Below, piece after piece: positions 20,491 through 33,625 of a stretch of DNA of 64,000 nt. Below the pieces are notes generated by a model. That model searched no databases, was not told the DNA's origin, and saw only the letters and a list, made by a program, of their open reading frames with translations. Source of the stretch: Hippophae tibetana (lineage: Eukaryota; Streptophyta; Magnoliopsida; Rosales; Elaeagnaceae); contig CM072807.1 in assembly GCA_037013495.1 (NCBI GenBank), forward strand, positions 13,519,001-13,583,000. Reading direction: 5' to 3'. Position 1 is the stretch's first letter. Each line of letters starts with the position of its first letter. The position numbers were made by a program, and so were the translations under genes.

Positions 20491-23400
20491 GTTTCTTTCG
20501 CTTAAAAATATTCTTGAAAGAAATACCTAAAAACTAATATTACATACAAATATTTTATTCACGAATAGTGTTATTATCAAAATATATTTTATGAATGTTA
20601 AAATAATATTTTTACTTTAAAATTTTTAAAATTATAAATTATAAAATAAAATATGTAATTATTTTTTAAAAAATACTTTCAGTTTTATAAATACCAATTC
20701 CCTTTTTTAATTGGGTACTAATAATTCTACTGCATCCTTCTTCCTCGTCAGCAAATCATTGTTGTCCCCCTAAATTAAGTACATTTCTATAATTTTTTTA
20801 AAAACAGATAGTTTCATGATGAAACTAATCATCCGATTTCGTGTAAAACTATACTTCTGGTAAAACCAGAAATGCTAGAGTACGGCTATTTAATGACTCA
20901 CAATGCTAAGATGAACTCTAACTTTTAGTAATATTTTGTATCAAAGTTTTACTTTCCCCGACTTGGTTAATATAATTAAAAAATAATAATATAATAGAAT
21001 TAAATAATAATAATATTATAATATTTTATTTATAACCAAAATATAATACAAAATATTATATATTATTATTTTAATATATTTATGTTTAATGAAATTTGAA
21101 TAATATTATTTAATTATTATTTTCTCCATGCATATATAATATTAAAAATTATTACTTTTTAAATAATTATTATTTAAAAAAATAAAAAATATATATATTT
21201 TAAATTTTTTTTTCTATACTAAAATAATATCCAAATATTAATATATATAATGAAGACATATTGTTAATCCACTATATAAACATCAAATATTACATAATTA
21301 AAATTAAAAAAAATAGGATTTTAATGTTTAAAATTTGAGGACAAAATTTGAAATAATCTAATTTAATACAATGAGAAAGGAATATAATAACAATTCTTAA
21401 GGAGGACTATGAATAATAATTCCATGCCTTTCACGAATTATTTCAATTCAATTCTACATCTATGACAACCATATATAGAAATATGAAGAAACAATTTTCA
21501 TTCCTAGTATCATTTTTTTCAATCAAATTTGACCTAAATATTACACTAAAAATATATTTTTTTTTATAAAATAACATATTATTTTTATTTTTCTTTTTTA
21601 GCTAATTCTTTATTCAAATATTTAAATTTTATATGTGATCGGAGGTTAGATGAGTTTTATTCTAAGTGAACAAGTAAGAATATTTCATAAGATTTGTAAA
21701 TTTTATATAATGTATAAGTAATATAAAATATTTAATTATAAAATATATTTATAAATATTACATTAATATATTTTTTAATTATTGTAAGATATTTTTTTAT
21801 TATCAACAATACTTACAAACAATAAATAAAATACAATACAATAAATAAGTTTAAAAATATTTTTTTTATGAAATTAACTTCCATGTATAAGTTTTCGTTT
21901 AATTTTATTAGGTTATTCTTCAAAATAACAAATTTATAAAGAGAATTTGAATTTGAAAAAATTTACAACTAAAAATTATAGTTAAAAATAAATTAAGAGA
22001 AGACGCGAAAGTTAAATATAATTTAATTTCAGCTAGAATTTGAACTTATAACATAAGTGATACAAAGAAATAAAGTTAAGTATAATTTAATTTTCATAAA
22101 AATTAAAATTCATTATTTTAGTAATACTATAATTTTATTTTGAATATCTACTTTTTACTTAGATTTTTGAGGTGATATTTTAGTAATAAATTCATTTAAA
22201 AAATATATCAATGTGATACTATGTGTCATTTAATTGAAGATTTTACATGTATAATAATATAAGTAAGATAATCAAAGAATATCTTTGAATAATTAATTAA
22301 TTATATATTTTAAAATATTTTAAATATCATTTAATTAATTAATTATTCGAAAATATACTCTTACTGTATCACACACATATGAAAAACACATAAGTTGTAT
22401 CCAATTGATACTTTTTAAAAAATAATAATATCACTAATATAACACCTCAAAAATTTAAATAAAAATAAAATTACCATACTTCCAAACGACGAAACCTAAA
22501 AATTACCCATAAGATAATATGGTGGATATTTGTAAAAACATTTCAATGAATACTTGTGGATTTAATAGGAGAGTGAAAGGTCTTCTAATTTTTACAAAAT
22601 GAGCAATTTAATCTTATAGTTTTTTTAACTATAATATTTAAATCCTATAACATAAAAAAATTCACTTTATTCTAAAAAACTAAAAAAAAAAAGACAAATA
22701 TACATTTTTTATATCAAAGGTATGTAACTAAAGTGTACATTTTTAAAAATTATGAGATTATAATATTATTTTGTCCTGAAATTATGAGATCACTAGTGCC
22801 CTTCTCCATAAATTAATAATTATATGCTAAATAAAAATGTAATTTGAGTGAAAATAAAGTACTCCAATATTTAAAAAAATTAATAAATTATAATATAATT
22901 AAATTTAAAAGGTTGTTTTCGAAAGTGCACATAGAAGAGGAGAAGATTAGTTTCTCTACTTGTGATGTAGAGATATGCAAAAAGAGTGTAGATCTCACTG
23001 TCTAGAGAGAAGAAATTGCTATGCATAACAAATAAAATTATATTTGCTAATCACATATCTAATTAAATAAAATTAACTTAATAATTTCAAGTTATAACAG
23101 TCAAACAATTTTGAAAAAAGATTCATATATAATGAAAATATTTTGAATCTCTTTTCCCACTATACAAAGAAAAAATTCAATTCTAAAATGATACAATTTG
23201 TAAATATTATAGTTTTTTACACTAAAATAGATAATATTCATCTATTATCGTGAAAAAAATGACACGCATCTCACACATTTATTTTTATATCTTATATAAA
23301 TGAAAAAAATTATATTTGAATTTATTTTACTCTTTCTTAAAAAAATTAGGCTAAAAAATGACGGCACAAATTTATCATTCTCAAATATAATGTTGCTAGT

Positions 23401-23740
23401 TTAAATCTTCGTCTCAATAACAAAGCTTTTTAAGTGTTTTTTACAAAATTTGTTATGCATGTGCCTACTTCGACAAAATAAAACAACGTTTAAAATGATT
23501 AAAATGTGTAATATATATATATATATATAAGCTAACTTTATCTCAAACATTAAAACTCCTTCAAAATAAAATAACTTGAATTTTTGATTATATTTCATTA
23601 ATTTTTATCAATATAGATCTTTCACAATTCAACTATACTGAAGATTTAACTTCAACAAAAAAAATCCCTCATATAAACTTTATACGAAATAATTGCTTGC
23701 ACCGAATCTTAAGGGGAAAAAATTAAATAAAACTAAGTTT
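20490..23740. other. AT-rich intergenic DNA
   Basis: No coding region was recognised. A degraded inverted-repeat element resembling those near 35 kb may lie at about 22540-22810. A (TA)n tract is at about 23512-23528. Confidence 0.5.
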
Positions 23741-23749
23741 TTTTATTAA

Positions 23750-24012
23750 GACATTTATAGGGGAGAATATACTTGTTGATGGCTCTTATGAATAGAGATA
23801 AACTTATATTCAAATGTTAGAGACTTATCCCCTTAATTATTTCATTGTTGAATAATTAAGGGTTCAAATACTTGTCATTTATTTGTTACATATTTAACTG
23901 ATATTAAAGCTTATATGATGACTATATAGTAACTCTTCTAGCTTATGAGTCATATTGTTCACTAGGACCTCTCATATTATTTCACGTGATGTGAATTATT
24001 TTACACCAAATA
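23750..24012 (-). repeat. 3' LTR of the gypsy remnant
   Basis: Shares TTTATAG-GGAGAATATAC, CTTATCCC-TTAATTAT and GAATTATTTTACACC with the block at 29344-29604 in the same order. Divergence is considerable, so the insertion is old. Confidence 0.75.
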
Positions 24013-24534
24013 TTTGCTCCCTAAACCTACTAAGGCTCGGTATATAGGCTAGGAGGTCTACTTTGCAATTTTATCACCATCTAAGTTTACTATTTTCTAA
24101 GCCTCAATAGTGATTTCAAATCCATTTTTATATGACCTTTAGTTGCGTGTATGATGAATTTCTTGTTTTTCTTAGACATCCAAAATGTGCATGCCGATGT
24201 TCTATTGTTAGTAGTTTTTACGGATTATCAATCAGACTCTTATTTAGGGAGTTATGTCAAGGTCAAAATTACTATTTAATGGGTTTACTTTCCCATTATT
24301 TGAAGAGAGGACATGGATCCAAGCTACCCAAAAACTTTATGAAGGATGGAATGATCGATTAATGAAATCAAACTTCACCATCGCAGGGACAAGCGAACAC
24401 AAACCAAGATGGGTCATGTGAGGTGGCTGGCAAATGAAGAACCAATTGAGGAGTGAAGAGGTGGAGGGACCATGTCTGACCGACCAGGATGTGTCTAGCC
24501 ATGAGGGTCCGACCACGATCTAACCATTTATAGT

Positions 24535-24720
24535 GTGTTTAAACATGGTTTGACCACCCTTGGAATGTTCGACTGTGGTTTAACCACTCATGATGTGTTC
24601 AATCATGGCATGTCCAGTAGTGGTCCAACCACTCATGGCATATATGTCCATAGTTTGGCCATCCACATGGTGTCTAGCAATGGTATGATCAGTCATGGGA
24701 TGTTCGACCATGGTGACAAC
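24535..24720. repeat. Degenerate tandem array, unit about 35-45 bp
   Basis: Repeats of a unit around GGTTTAACCACTCATGGTGT-GTTCGACCATGG, rich in CATGG and CCAC. The copies give an open frame on the plus strand (Gly-, His- and Thr-rich) that I regard as a by-product. Confidence 0.6.
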
Positions 24721-25674
24721 TTGGGTCCACGTAGTGGCATCCCATTTGATACAGTAGTGGTTGGGTGCGCATCGAGTTTGTCAATGATTATAGATCATCT
24801 TGACACTATGGTTCTATCCATGATGATGGTTATGAAATATTTACAAGATAAATACCCTTTTCTAGGAAGACTGTATAAATGTGGGGGTTTCGATGTTACT
24901 CTTATAGATATCCTAACTTTTCAACACTTAGGATTTTCTGTCCCTTGTAGGAGAAAAATGTTGTGGGTGAAAAAAAGTTTGAACTTTTTTTGAAAGGCTA
25001 GGTAGTGAGGGATCGTGTCTTGATTGTCTCAATCTCTAGTATGACCAGTATACTAGTATGTTTAATAAATTATATGCTTGACTCGTTTCCAAACTTTGTC
25101 TGGAATGTATATATATGGTTAGACAATTTAAGATTGTACCCGATAAGGAACGACATATAGAAGTGCACCATTGGAGGTGTTCGTTCTCTAGAAAGACATA
25201 TGATGTGGCATGACTTAGAAAGGCAATGGATAGAGCATTGGGGCCTATTAGATAAAAGTTTATGCAAGGTGGAAGTCTATGTTTTGCAACCTTCAGTTGA
25301 TCTGAGAGATCATAGATGTCTTAACACTTCATATGCTTTGAACTTTGTACTTCCTAAGTAATTTACTTAGGTTGATGACCCATTTAGTTGGGTGCTCCCA
25401 CTATGACTTCATTGAAGTCTTTTGCTATTCTAGATTTTCAAAGTTTATAGAGGTTATGAACTATGACATGCCCAATAGGGTTTCTAAGTCCCAATGGTTT
25501 TCCATATGCTTGGATTATGATGTTAGAGTTCAAGTTTTTATGTGGACCTTTTGAATCATGTACTTGTGATTTTGTACTTGTGTTGCATCCATATATTTAT
25601 TTTACTTTTTGGTGAGGTCCATTTATGATCTCATATGTTTCAAGATGGTGAGTATTCTTTTGAATGTATCTCTT

Positions 25675-25832
25675 GTTGGGATTTGTATCACTAGTACATT
25701 ACGGTGTGTACATGTTATTGGTACACTATGGTGCATATTTGTTGCTAGTATACTATGGTGTGTATATGTTGCTAGTACATTATGATGTGTATCTATTCCT
25801 GGTACATTATGGTGTGTTCCTATTGGAAAGTA
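25675..25832. repeat. 27-bp tandem array, about 5 copies
   Basis: The unit resembles TTGCTAGTACATTATGGTGT plus GTATATG, repeated about five times with substitutions. Because 27 is a multiple of three, the plus strand translates as a nine-residue repeat (LLVHYGVYM-like). Nothing suggests a real gene. Confidence 0.75.
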
Positions 25833-25914
25833 GGTTTATAGTGATCTAAATGACTACATGTATATGGACATATACATTATGTCCCACCAAATATACTTTG
25901 TTTGGCTATACTCA

Positions 25915-26102
25915 CTTTGTTTGGTCACATGTGCCATGTTTGACCATGTACCATGTCAGGTCACATGTGTCATGTTTGGTCATGTGTCATGTCGTGTCAT
26001 ATATGTCGTGTCTGACCATGTGCTCTATCGGGTCACATATGCTATGTCGAGCCATGTACCATATCTGGTCATATATTCCGTGTCCAACCATGTACTATGT
26101 CA
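25915..26102. repeat. 36-bp dimeric tandem array, about 5 copies
   Basis: Alternating half-units of 19 and 17 bases: GGTCACATGTGCCATGTTT and GACCATGTACCATGTCA. Each contains CATG or ATATG, so many short palindromes recur. Open frames across it are by-products of the three-fold period. Confidence 0.75.
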
Positions 26103-26469
26103 ATGGGCTCATATTGGCCTAGTTTTTTGTTTGTCCGATGACTTTCAGTTTGATCACTGGGTTCAATTTGACTGTGTACCCATTGGGTTTGTGCCTAAAC
26201 TTTGTTGCTTCCATATGACTTATTTTCATTCTGTCTTAGTAAGGATGGTTTGTTTGAACTAGGGTGTTCTTCGTATACACCAACCCTCTTGCTTGGTGTG
26301 CTTGAGTTTATCAAGTCATCCAAGCATTGGGTTTTGAGACTTAGAAAACTTTTGTAGTCCTTGGTGGATTATTCCATCTTATCGTAAGTGTCATTACACT
26401 TTGATTATGTCCAATGGTTTTTATTAATGATCGGAGTTAGAAACTTAAGGTTCTTGACATAAGTAAATT

Positions 26470-26900
26470 TATGTTTGCATAGATGATGTGTATAAGTTAT
26501 AGAAACTCTTAGACCTTGGGCATGGTTGTTGTCTGTTCAAAGGTTCAACAAGGAGCGTAAAAGTGGGGTGTAGAAGTTGTAGCAACTTCTAAACCTAGGT
26601 CCTAGCTACTGTCTACTCAAAGATCCAACATGACCCGTAGAGATAGGGCACAAATATAGACCCAGGGCATAGTTACTACCTATTCAAAGGTCTAGCATGA
26701 TCGTAGAAGTGGGGCACATAAGTTGTACCAACTCCAAGACCTGAGGTGTAGTTGCTGCCTATTCAAAGGTCTAATATGGCCTATAGAGATAGGGCACAAA
26801 GGTTGTAACAACTCTTAGACCTAGGTTGTAGTTTTTACCAATTTCAAGGTCTAGTATGGCTTGTAGAGGTGGGTTGGAGAAGTTTAGCAACTCTTAACCT
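26470..26900. repeat. Tandem array of 67-85 bp units, about 5 copies
   Basis: The marker TTCAAAGGTCTAGCATGG (variants) recurs near 26537, 26617, 26684, 26760 and 26845. Between markers lie AGAGATAGGGCACAAAGGTT and AACTCTTAGACCTAGG-type blocks. The units are unrelated to the two arrays to the left. Confidence 0.75.
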
Positions 26901-27929
26901 CAAGGATACTAGTGTGTGACCTTTTCTGGTTCAAAATTGTCATTCCCTTTGTAGATTGGACTTCTCACATCCTTGTTGAATTGCATAGCCTTAATACCTG
27001 TAAGCAATGTCTTTATTAAAAGGAAAGTATTCATGAAGCAGTGTCTATCTTTTTATCACATTATGGTGTTATTTTTATCCCATGTTGTTCCTTACGAGTG
27101 GCATCTTGTACCATTTTCTACTATTTCAAGACAATTATTATCTCTAGTGTTTTCGGCTGAGATCATATATGGGGATAAGAGCCCATGGCCTTATGTAGGA
27201 ACGAGCTTTTTGAAACTATATTACAAGGCCTTCTTGACCCACGCTTAACTCTTAGGTAAGGGTGTTTAAAATCCGGATCAAATAGAATTAAACCAAAAAA
27301 TTGGACCGAACCAGATCAGTCCGAATAATTTTATAAGTATGGATAAAATTAGAAGTTCTTGGTTGACAAATTAAATTTACTAAAAAAATATAAATCAAGA
27401 GAAAATAATATGATTTGAGTGGATTAATTTGGTGAAAAACTGCAATCCTAGAATTTTCTTTTATTTTGTTATAAAACTTTTTAGTTAATTAAATCATCTT
27501 CAAACTTTCGCTTGTTTTGGATAAAATCAGATTGAAATAATTTTAGTACTTAACAAACTATAATAACACATCTCTGTGGGAACTTTACTTATCAAATTTT
27601 ATTACTTGTGATCGTGTATACTTGCACGATTTTATGTTCTCTAAAAGAGAACAATGTCCTTATGTGCAAGCCTTAAGATGATTGCGTAGATTATGATGGA
27701 CCAAAAATGCTTGAGGTGGTCTTAATTAGTCGAGGATGGATAGTCAGAGAGACACTTCTTGGGCATCCATAGGTGGATGATTTTGCACTTTGTGGGTGAA
27801 CTCTGTCTTATAGGCTATAGGGATTTTCCCCCATCATAGTAGGTCATGTTTTTGTTGAACTCTGTATGGGTACGGGTCAGATCTTGTTCACTATGGGCAT
27901 TGAAAGATACAATATGGATGTTCTCTAGG

Positions 27930-28500
27930 ATGGGAAGTGATCTAGGGATTTGTGGCTCTAGAAGGCATTCATAAGATGTTTTCCATCCCCATTTTTTTGA
28001 GTGTTGGAACTAGTTTTTTCGTCATCAAGACCATACATCAAGATTTGATTGTTTATTGATATGCGTCCATAAAGAGTAGAGTGGAATATCTTACTGTGGC
28101 ATCCATAAGCTGATTGATATAGGGCAGTGGGAAACTCTCATTTGGACAGACTTTATTCAGGTCATTGAAATCCGTACTCATGTGCCACTATTCATTGACC
28201 CTTTTAACTAGGACCACATTAGCTAGCCAATCAGGATAGTACACTTATGTTATGTATCCATCTTTCAAGAGTTTATTTACTTTCACCTTTATGATAGAGT
28301 ACTTTATTGAATTGTAGAATCTCCTTTTTTGCTTGACAAATTTGAACTTTGAATCTATATTGAGATAGTGTATTATGACACTTTGGTCAATACTGGACAT
28401 GTCTTCATAAGACCATGCAAACCTGTCCCTATTTGGTATGAGGAATAGATCCAAATCTTTTTGCTTATCTAGTGGTAATGATACCCACACAAACAATTTT
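27930..28500 (-). pseudogene. Ty3-gypsy reverse transcriptase fragment
   Basis: The minus strand gives RFAWSYEDMSSID near 28420, FKFVKQKRRFYN, VNKLLKDGYIT ending at 28245, then after a stop YPDWLANVVLVKRVNE, STDFNDLNKVCPNESFPLP, YINQLMDATV and LLFMDAYQ. These match the N-terminal half of plant gypsy RT in order. Several stops are present and the catalytic YxDD block was not found. Confidence 0.85.
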
Positions 28501-29343
28501 ATATGGGTTAGACTTTGATAGGATCAAGAAAAGTGTCTATTCGGTTGGTTTAGATGTAGGAACGTGCCCTTATCGAGGGTCCACTTCTTGATGTAGCATG
28601 ATGGGAAATGACATGGCATAGGTGGGCTGCAACTCAGACTCATCGGTCGTGATCCTTAGAGGGTTACTTGGAGATGCTTAGGTGATACTACTGAGCTTGG
28701 ATGGCCATTATATACCCGACACATTATTTCTTGATCATTCTTTGACTGGTGGTAGATGTGCCATGTCTGACTATACTTGGTCAGTAATGACGTGATAAGT
28801 GTACCTGTCGAGTGACCCTACTAGTAAGGCTAGAAAAGGTGTGAACCATTATTCTATGTCCTTTGTCGGGGATAAAGTTTTGGTCCCGACAATTTCTACA
28901 AGTGGTTGCATGACCCACGCTTAAGATCATTTTTCAAGGGCCACCTAATTCAAAAGGTTAGAAAACATTGTAAATATTTTCCTCTCTTGTTATGATTCAA
29001 CTAGTATAGCACACTTGTTACCATATATAGCATCAGATATTGATACTGATTTTTGTCAACATTGATTATTGGTGCACCTTTTGCTTCCTGTCTACCTAAT
29101 AACAAAGAACACATCGTTAAAACCTTGGAGCACCATGGGGTGTGGTAGCCTTTAGTCTCTAGATGATTAAGTAAGTCTGGGTAATGAGGAGAAGGATAAG
29201 ACTAATGTATCTCTTTATGATGTAGAAAGGTCCATGAGAGATATTTAGTGAGAGAGATAGTCTAAATCTTAGTGTCTTTAATTGATAGGAGAAGTTACTA
29301 TGTGTTAAAATGATTGAGTTTTAATTAATAGTGAGCATTGGTG

Positions 29344-29604
29344 AATATTTATAGAAGAGAATATACATATTGATGACTCTTACTCTAGAGTTAGACTTAC
29401 ATTCAAATGTAGAAACATTATCCCTTTAATTATCTCATTGTTAGATAATTAAGGGTTTAAATACTAATAATTTATATATTAAATATTTAACTGATATTAA
29501 AGCTTATCTGATGACTCGTTGCTGACTGAGCTAGCTTGTGAGTCATATAGCTTACTAAGTATCTCATATTACGTCACATAACGTGAATTATTTTACACCC
29601 AACA
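29344..29604 (-). repeat. 5' LTR of the gypsy remnant
   Basis: The partner of 23750-24012. The minus-strand start TGTTGGGTG at 29604 is a plausible LTR terminus. The other end could not be fixed because no primer-binding site was recognised. Confidence 0.7.
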
Positions 29605-32600
29605 TATATTATTCACAAATATTAGAAATGTTTAATAATATTTCAATAATTTAGTTAAAACAATGCTACCTAATCATATCTATATCAAAATTGAATATTA
29701 TCTATAATATATAGAGATATTTCATGATTTTTTAATTAATTGCATAAGATCAATTAAAGAGTGGCTAGGGTTATTCGAACCAAAATGACTTTTTCTTCTC
29801 TGAGGATTCATTTTATAACACATATACACATTTTTTAAAATGTTATTTTATTTTAAGTATTGTGTTTGGTACAAGAAGAAAAAAATCTATTTAATTATAT
29901 ATCATAACTCTATTTTATACATAAAATTTTAATTTTTAAACAAAAAATATATATTTATTTTTCTTACAATGTAATTGAACTTGATGTTGTAAGAAAATGA
30001 ACATAAAATAACTTAATCATTTATATATCGGAGAAAAAATGACTTCCAATCGAGTTCAATTTTTTATTTTTAATATTACATGTGTGATTAATAGTTGCAA
30101 ATTTATTCCTTCAAAAATAATTTAAAAAACTCATATGAGTTATTCTAATAGATTTTATATAGACGTAATAACGTAAATTTAAGCCTTATATTATATGATA
30201 ATTTAAGATTTAATCTCTACATATATCTTTTGAGTGATAACATGTTTATAATTAAGGAATAAAAATTTTAAATAAAAAAATTATATTATAATATCAAAAT
30301 AGTTATTTGTATATTGAATTAACATGATAAGTTTTAATTATTAATGACAATAATATATATGTCACTTAAAATCATTAAAAATTATTCAAAAACTGTCAAA
30401 TGACACGAATGATTAAGAAAATGGATATGCATACGTTAAATATGTTATAATATTCAATATTAATAATATATTATTCATGACAAAATAGGAAAGGTATTAA
30501 AACTTTTAAAAGAACCCTCGGACCCACAATGATAAGACGAAAGCATTATTATTAATAAATATAAAGCAAAAGCTAAGCGCTCCTTTTCCTTCGTGAAAAC
30601 TATCTTCTTGGTATATCTGACCTAATTCACATTATATGGTTGTCTTTGTATCGAGCAAAATACAATCACCGTAAGTAAAGCAAAATGAGATTTTAAATCC
30701 ATCTTGAGTTCTTTATATATATACATACACGTAAGCATTATTATTAATAAATATAAAGCAAAAGCTAAGCACTCCTTTTTAATACGAAGGCAACTTAATT
30801 TTTTTTAATTATCATTAAATTCAATTATATAATATAATCTTATTTATAAATAAAATTTTAATTTTAATATCTCTTAAATACGATACATATTTTTTAATAT
30901 TACATAAAAACAAATATTTTTTATATTTTTAAAAATAATTAACATATGTATATTTTTTTCTTCATAATATTATAAATAAAATCATATAAATTATTATATC
31001 GTATTAAAAAATTTATAATTATATATTATATAAAGTTTGACCCCCATTAAGAAAGTAAAGCTTTTTAGGACGTTAACGTAGTTAAAGAATAAAGGTGATA
31101 TATCCTCAAAAACTTTGTGATTATTGGTGATCACCAAAGTGGTGGTCATGTACCAAGGAAAGCCTGCATTACCAACTTGTAAAGCATTCCTATAATAATC
31201 GCCACTTGTCTTAAAAAAAATCATTTTCCTCTTTTTTTGTTTTTGTTTTTTTGTCTTTATTTTTTCCTTTCCTTTTCTTAAGTTCTTTTTATTTTATGTT
31301 GTGTTTGTACTTTCGGTATTCACTTTTATTAATATAAAGAAAAATATTAAATATATAAAAATTTATATTGACTTATAACGTAATAGTACCAATTTTTTTT
31401 CTTAAAAATTAATAAAAAATAATAAATTTTCATAATATATACAGTATTATATTATATGTGAGCAATTAATGCTCTTCATAATATATATGAGCTCTATTAG
31501 GCAAAATATCATTTTATAAATAAAAAAAATATATATATTCATAACAATAAATTAAAGATAATTTTTACTATTGATAAATCTAAATTCTAATTACTTATTA
31601 ACATCATTATATTTTAATTCAATTGACTTCAAATTTTTTTATTTTGGGCAAAACCCATGACTTTTATGTGAATTATTTTTTATTAAATTTACAAATATTA
31701 TGAATCATCTAATCATAAAAATTTAATTCAAAACAAAATAAGAATTATAATACACATTAATTTTATTTTTAAGTAATATGGGAATTTCTTTTTCTTTTAT
31801 AAATGGTAGAACTAAAGAGTATTCTACAAAGTATTATTATTTCCAATTAGCAATTGATCAAATGAAAATAAAATAAAAAATATTAAACATTTACTCAACG
31901 CCGTTTCTTTCAATGAAATCATATAGGTAAAATTACATTTTAAGTTAACAATGAAATCTTAACGAACCCATTAATTCACTATTAATTTTGACCTTAGGAA
32001 GTTTGACCATGTTGAGTGCTAATTAAGTTAAAAAAAATAAAAAGAAAAATAGCTAGAGCAAAGGAAAATAAAAATAGCAAGTAAAAAAGATAAAGTAAAA
32101 TGTTAGTTAATTACTCCTATATAAATTCCAAATTCTGAGACATATAAGATCAAAGTACATCCAAAGCCTTTTTGAGACGAAGACGTATTTTAATGGAACT
32201 CAAACCCCTTTAATTATAAGTAATTAGCCTAGTCCAAAAAAACAAAAAAGATAAATAATTAAAATAGAATTAAAATATAATAACAATAAATTAAAAATAT
32301 AAAATATTATATCAAATAATCTAGTAGATAATAATACATAAAAATAATATCATATATTATTTAAAAATATATTAATATAATATTTATAAATAATATGAAT
32401 TTACTTATCGTCTAATACCTCAAAATCCTTTTTGAAAGCTACAAGTATTTGAACAGAACTCAAATCCCTTTAATCATAAGTAGCTAGGTGTCATGGGAAA
32501 GTGCTCGTAGCCCCTAACTATTTGCATTCAATAATTTGCTTTGTGACATATAAGCATCATGCTTGACAGTCGATTTATTTCTTTATAGGTTTTAGGGCAA

Positions 32601-33380
32601 TTTTGTAAGCAAAAGTTTTTTCTAAAAAAATTATTTAAAATAATATTTTTAAAATTTATAATAATAAAAATAATATTACATAAAAAATTAATTAATTAAT
32701 TAAATTTTAATATTAATATAATCAAGTATTTAAAATTTAACTTAAATAATCTAATTTAATAATATTTAATATGAAAATTTTAAATTTTAAATTTTAAATT
32801 ATTTTTTAATAAAAATATATAAACTTATATCTAATATAAATATTTTAATTGTTACAAATTCAAAAGAATATTATAAATTTTTTTTTAGTATTTACAAATT
32901 ATTATGTTTACTTAATAATATCTATAATATTAGTTGTTTAATTTTTTAAAAATATAATTTTTATATTATTTGTAAACATTATATTATTATATTTTTAATT
33001 AATATATAATATTATTTTTATACATTAACATTTTTTTAAGTTTTAATAATTTGATGAATACTTTATATTTTAACTTATTTTTATTATATTATAATTTTAT
33101 TTATATACAATTTTTTGAGATTTTTTTTTTCAATCCATCGATACACTCAAACTTTCACATTATATAATTTTTTTATATTAATCTTAAAAAATTAACATTA
33201 AATAAATATAATTCTTATAATAAATACTATTTTATTATTTTTCGATCATCAGGATATTATTGTTTTTCCCTGATAATTGTCCCTATTCGAGGCGAGAAAC
33301 CCCGGCCCGTCGTTTAAGCCAGTAAAATGACGCCATGTTTTTATATTTTCGATATTATATTTCCTGAATTTATTTTATAA
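29605..33380. other. AT-rich intergenic DNA with short direct repeats
   Basis: No gene was seen. A repeat of about 45 bp starting GCATTATTATTAATAAATAT occurs at 30543 and 30735. A weaker repeat (AACTCAAA-CCCTTTAAT-ATAAGTA) occurs near 32200 and 32457. The right end probably holds the promoter of the TGA gene. Confidence 0.55.
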
Positions 33381-33387
33381 TAAGGAA

Positions 33388-33625
33388 TTGGTGGTGGACA
33401 AAGAAAATGAACGAATGACGACAATAAAGGATTACTGTAGTGCTTTTGAAAAAGCTATAACTATTTACTTTTTTTTCTTTTTTGGTTCTCCCAGCTGGTT
33501 ACGAAATACAAATCCTCAGTGCCACTCCCAGGAATTTGGGTTAATGGAATCTGAGATTTTTCAATTGGTTCATCTTTTCAGTGGTTCCCAAGAACAATGC
33601 TTTAGTATTAGCAAACTAACTTAAG
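33388..33625 (+). other. Probable 5' UTR exon of the TGA gene
   Basis: A comparatively GC-richer block ends in AACTTAAG|GTTAGCC at 33625/33626, a plausible donor. The matching acceptor would be TTTTTTTAG just before ATAGTTAATCC at about 35731, 18 bases upstream of the start codon. TGA1-type genes often have a leader intron. This is inference from splice-like signals only. Confidence 0.4.

Larger units (their letters stand above)
23750..29604 (-). mobile_element. Degenerate Ty3-gypsy retrotransposon remnant
   Basis: Two similar end blocks (23750-24012 and about 29344-29604) act as LTRs. On the minus strand the right one begins TGTTGGGTGTAAAATAATTC. Between them a gypsy-type reverse transcriptase start is read on the minus strand at 28500-27930. 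Gag and most of pol are missing or unrecognisable, and the 24.5-26.9 kb part is made of tandem arrays. Size is about 5.9 kb. Confidence 0.7.

Noticed and set aside
25675-26102. CRISPR-like regular array
   Set aside because: Units are contiguous and degenerate with no unique spacers, and the DNA is plant nuclear.
25858-26262. Overlapping plus-strand frames of 90 and 134 codons
   Set aside because: They translate a 36-bp tandem array. Open frames in two phases at once reflect the repeat period, not a gene.
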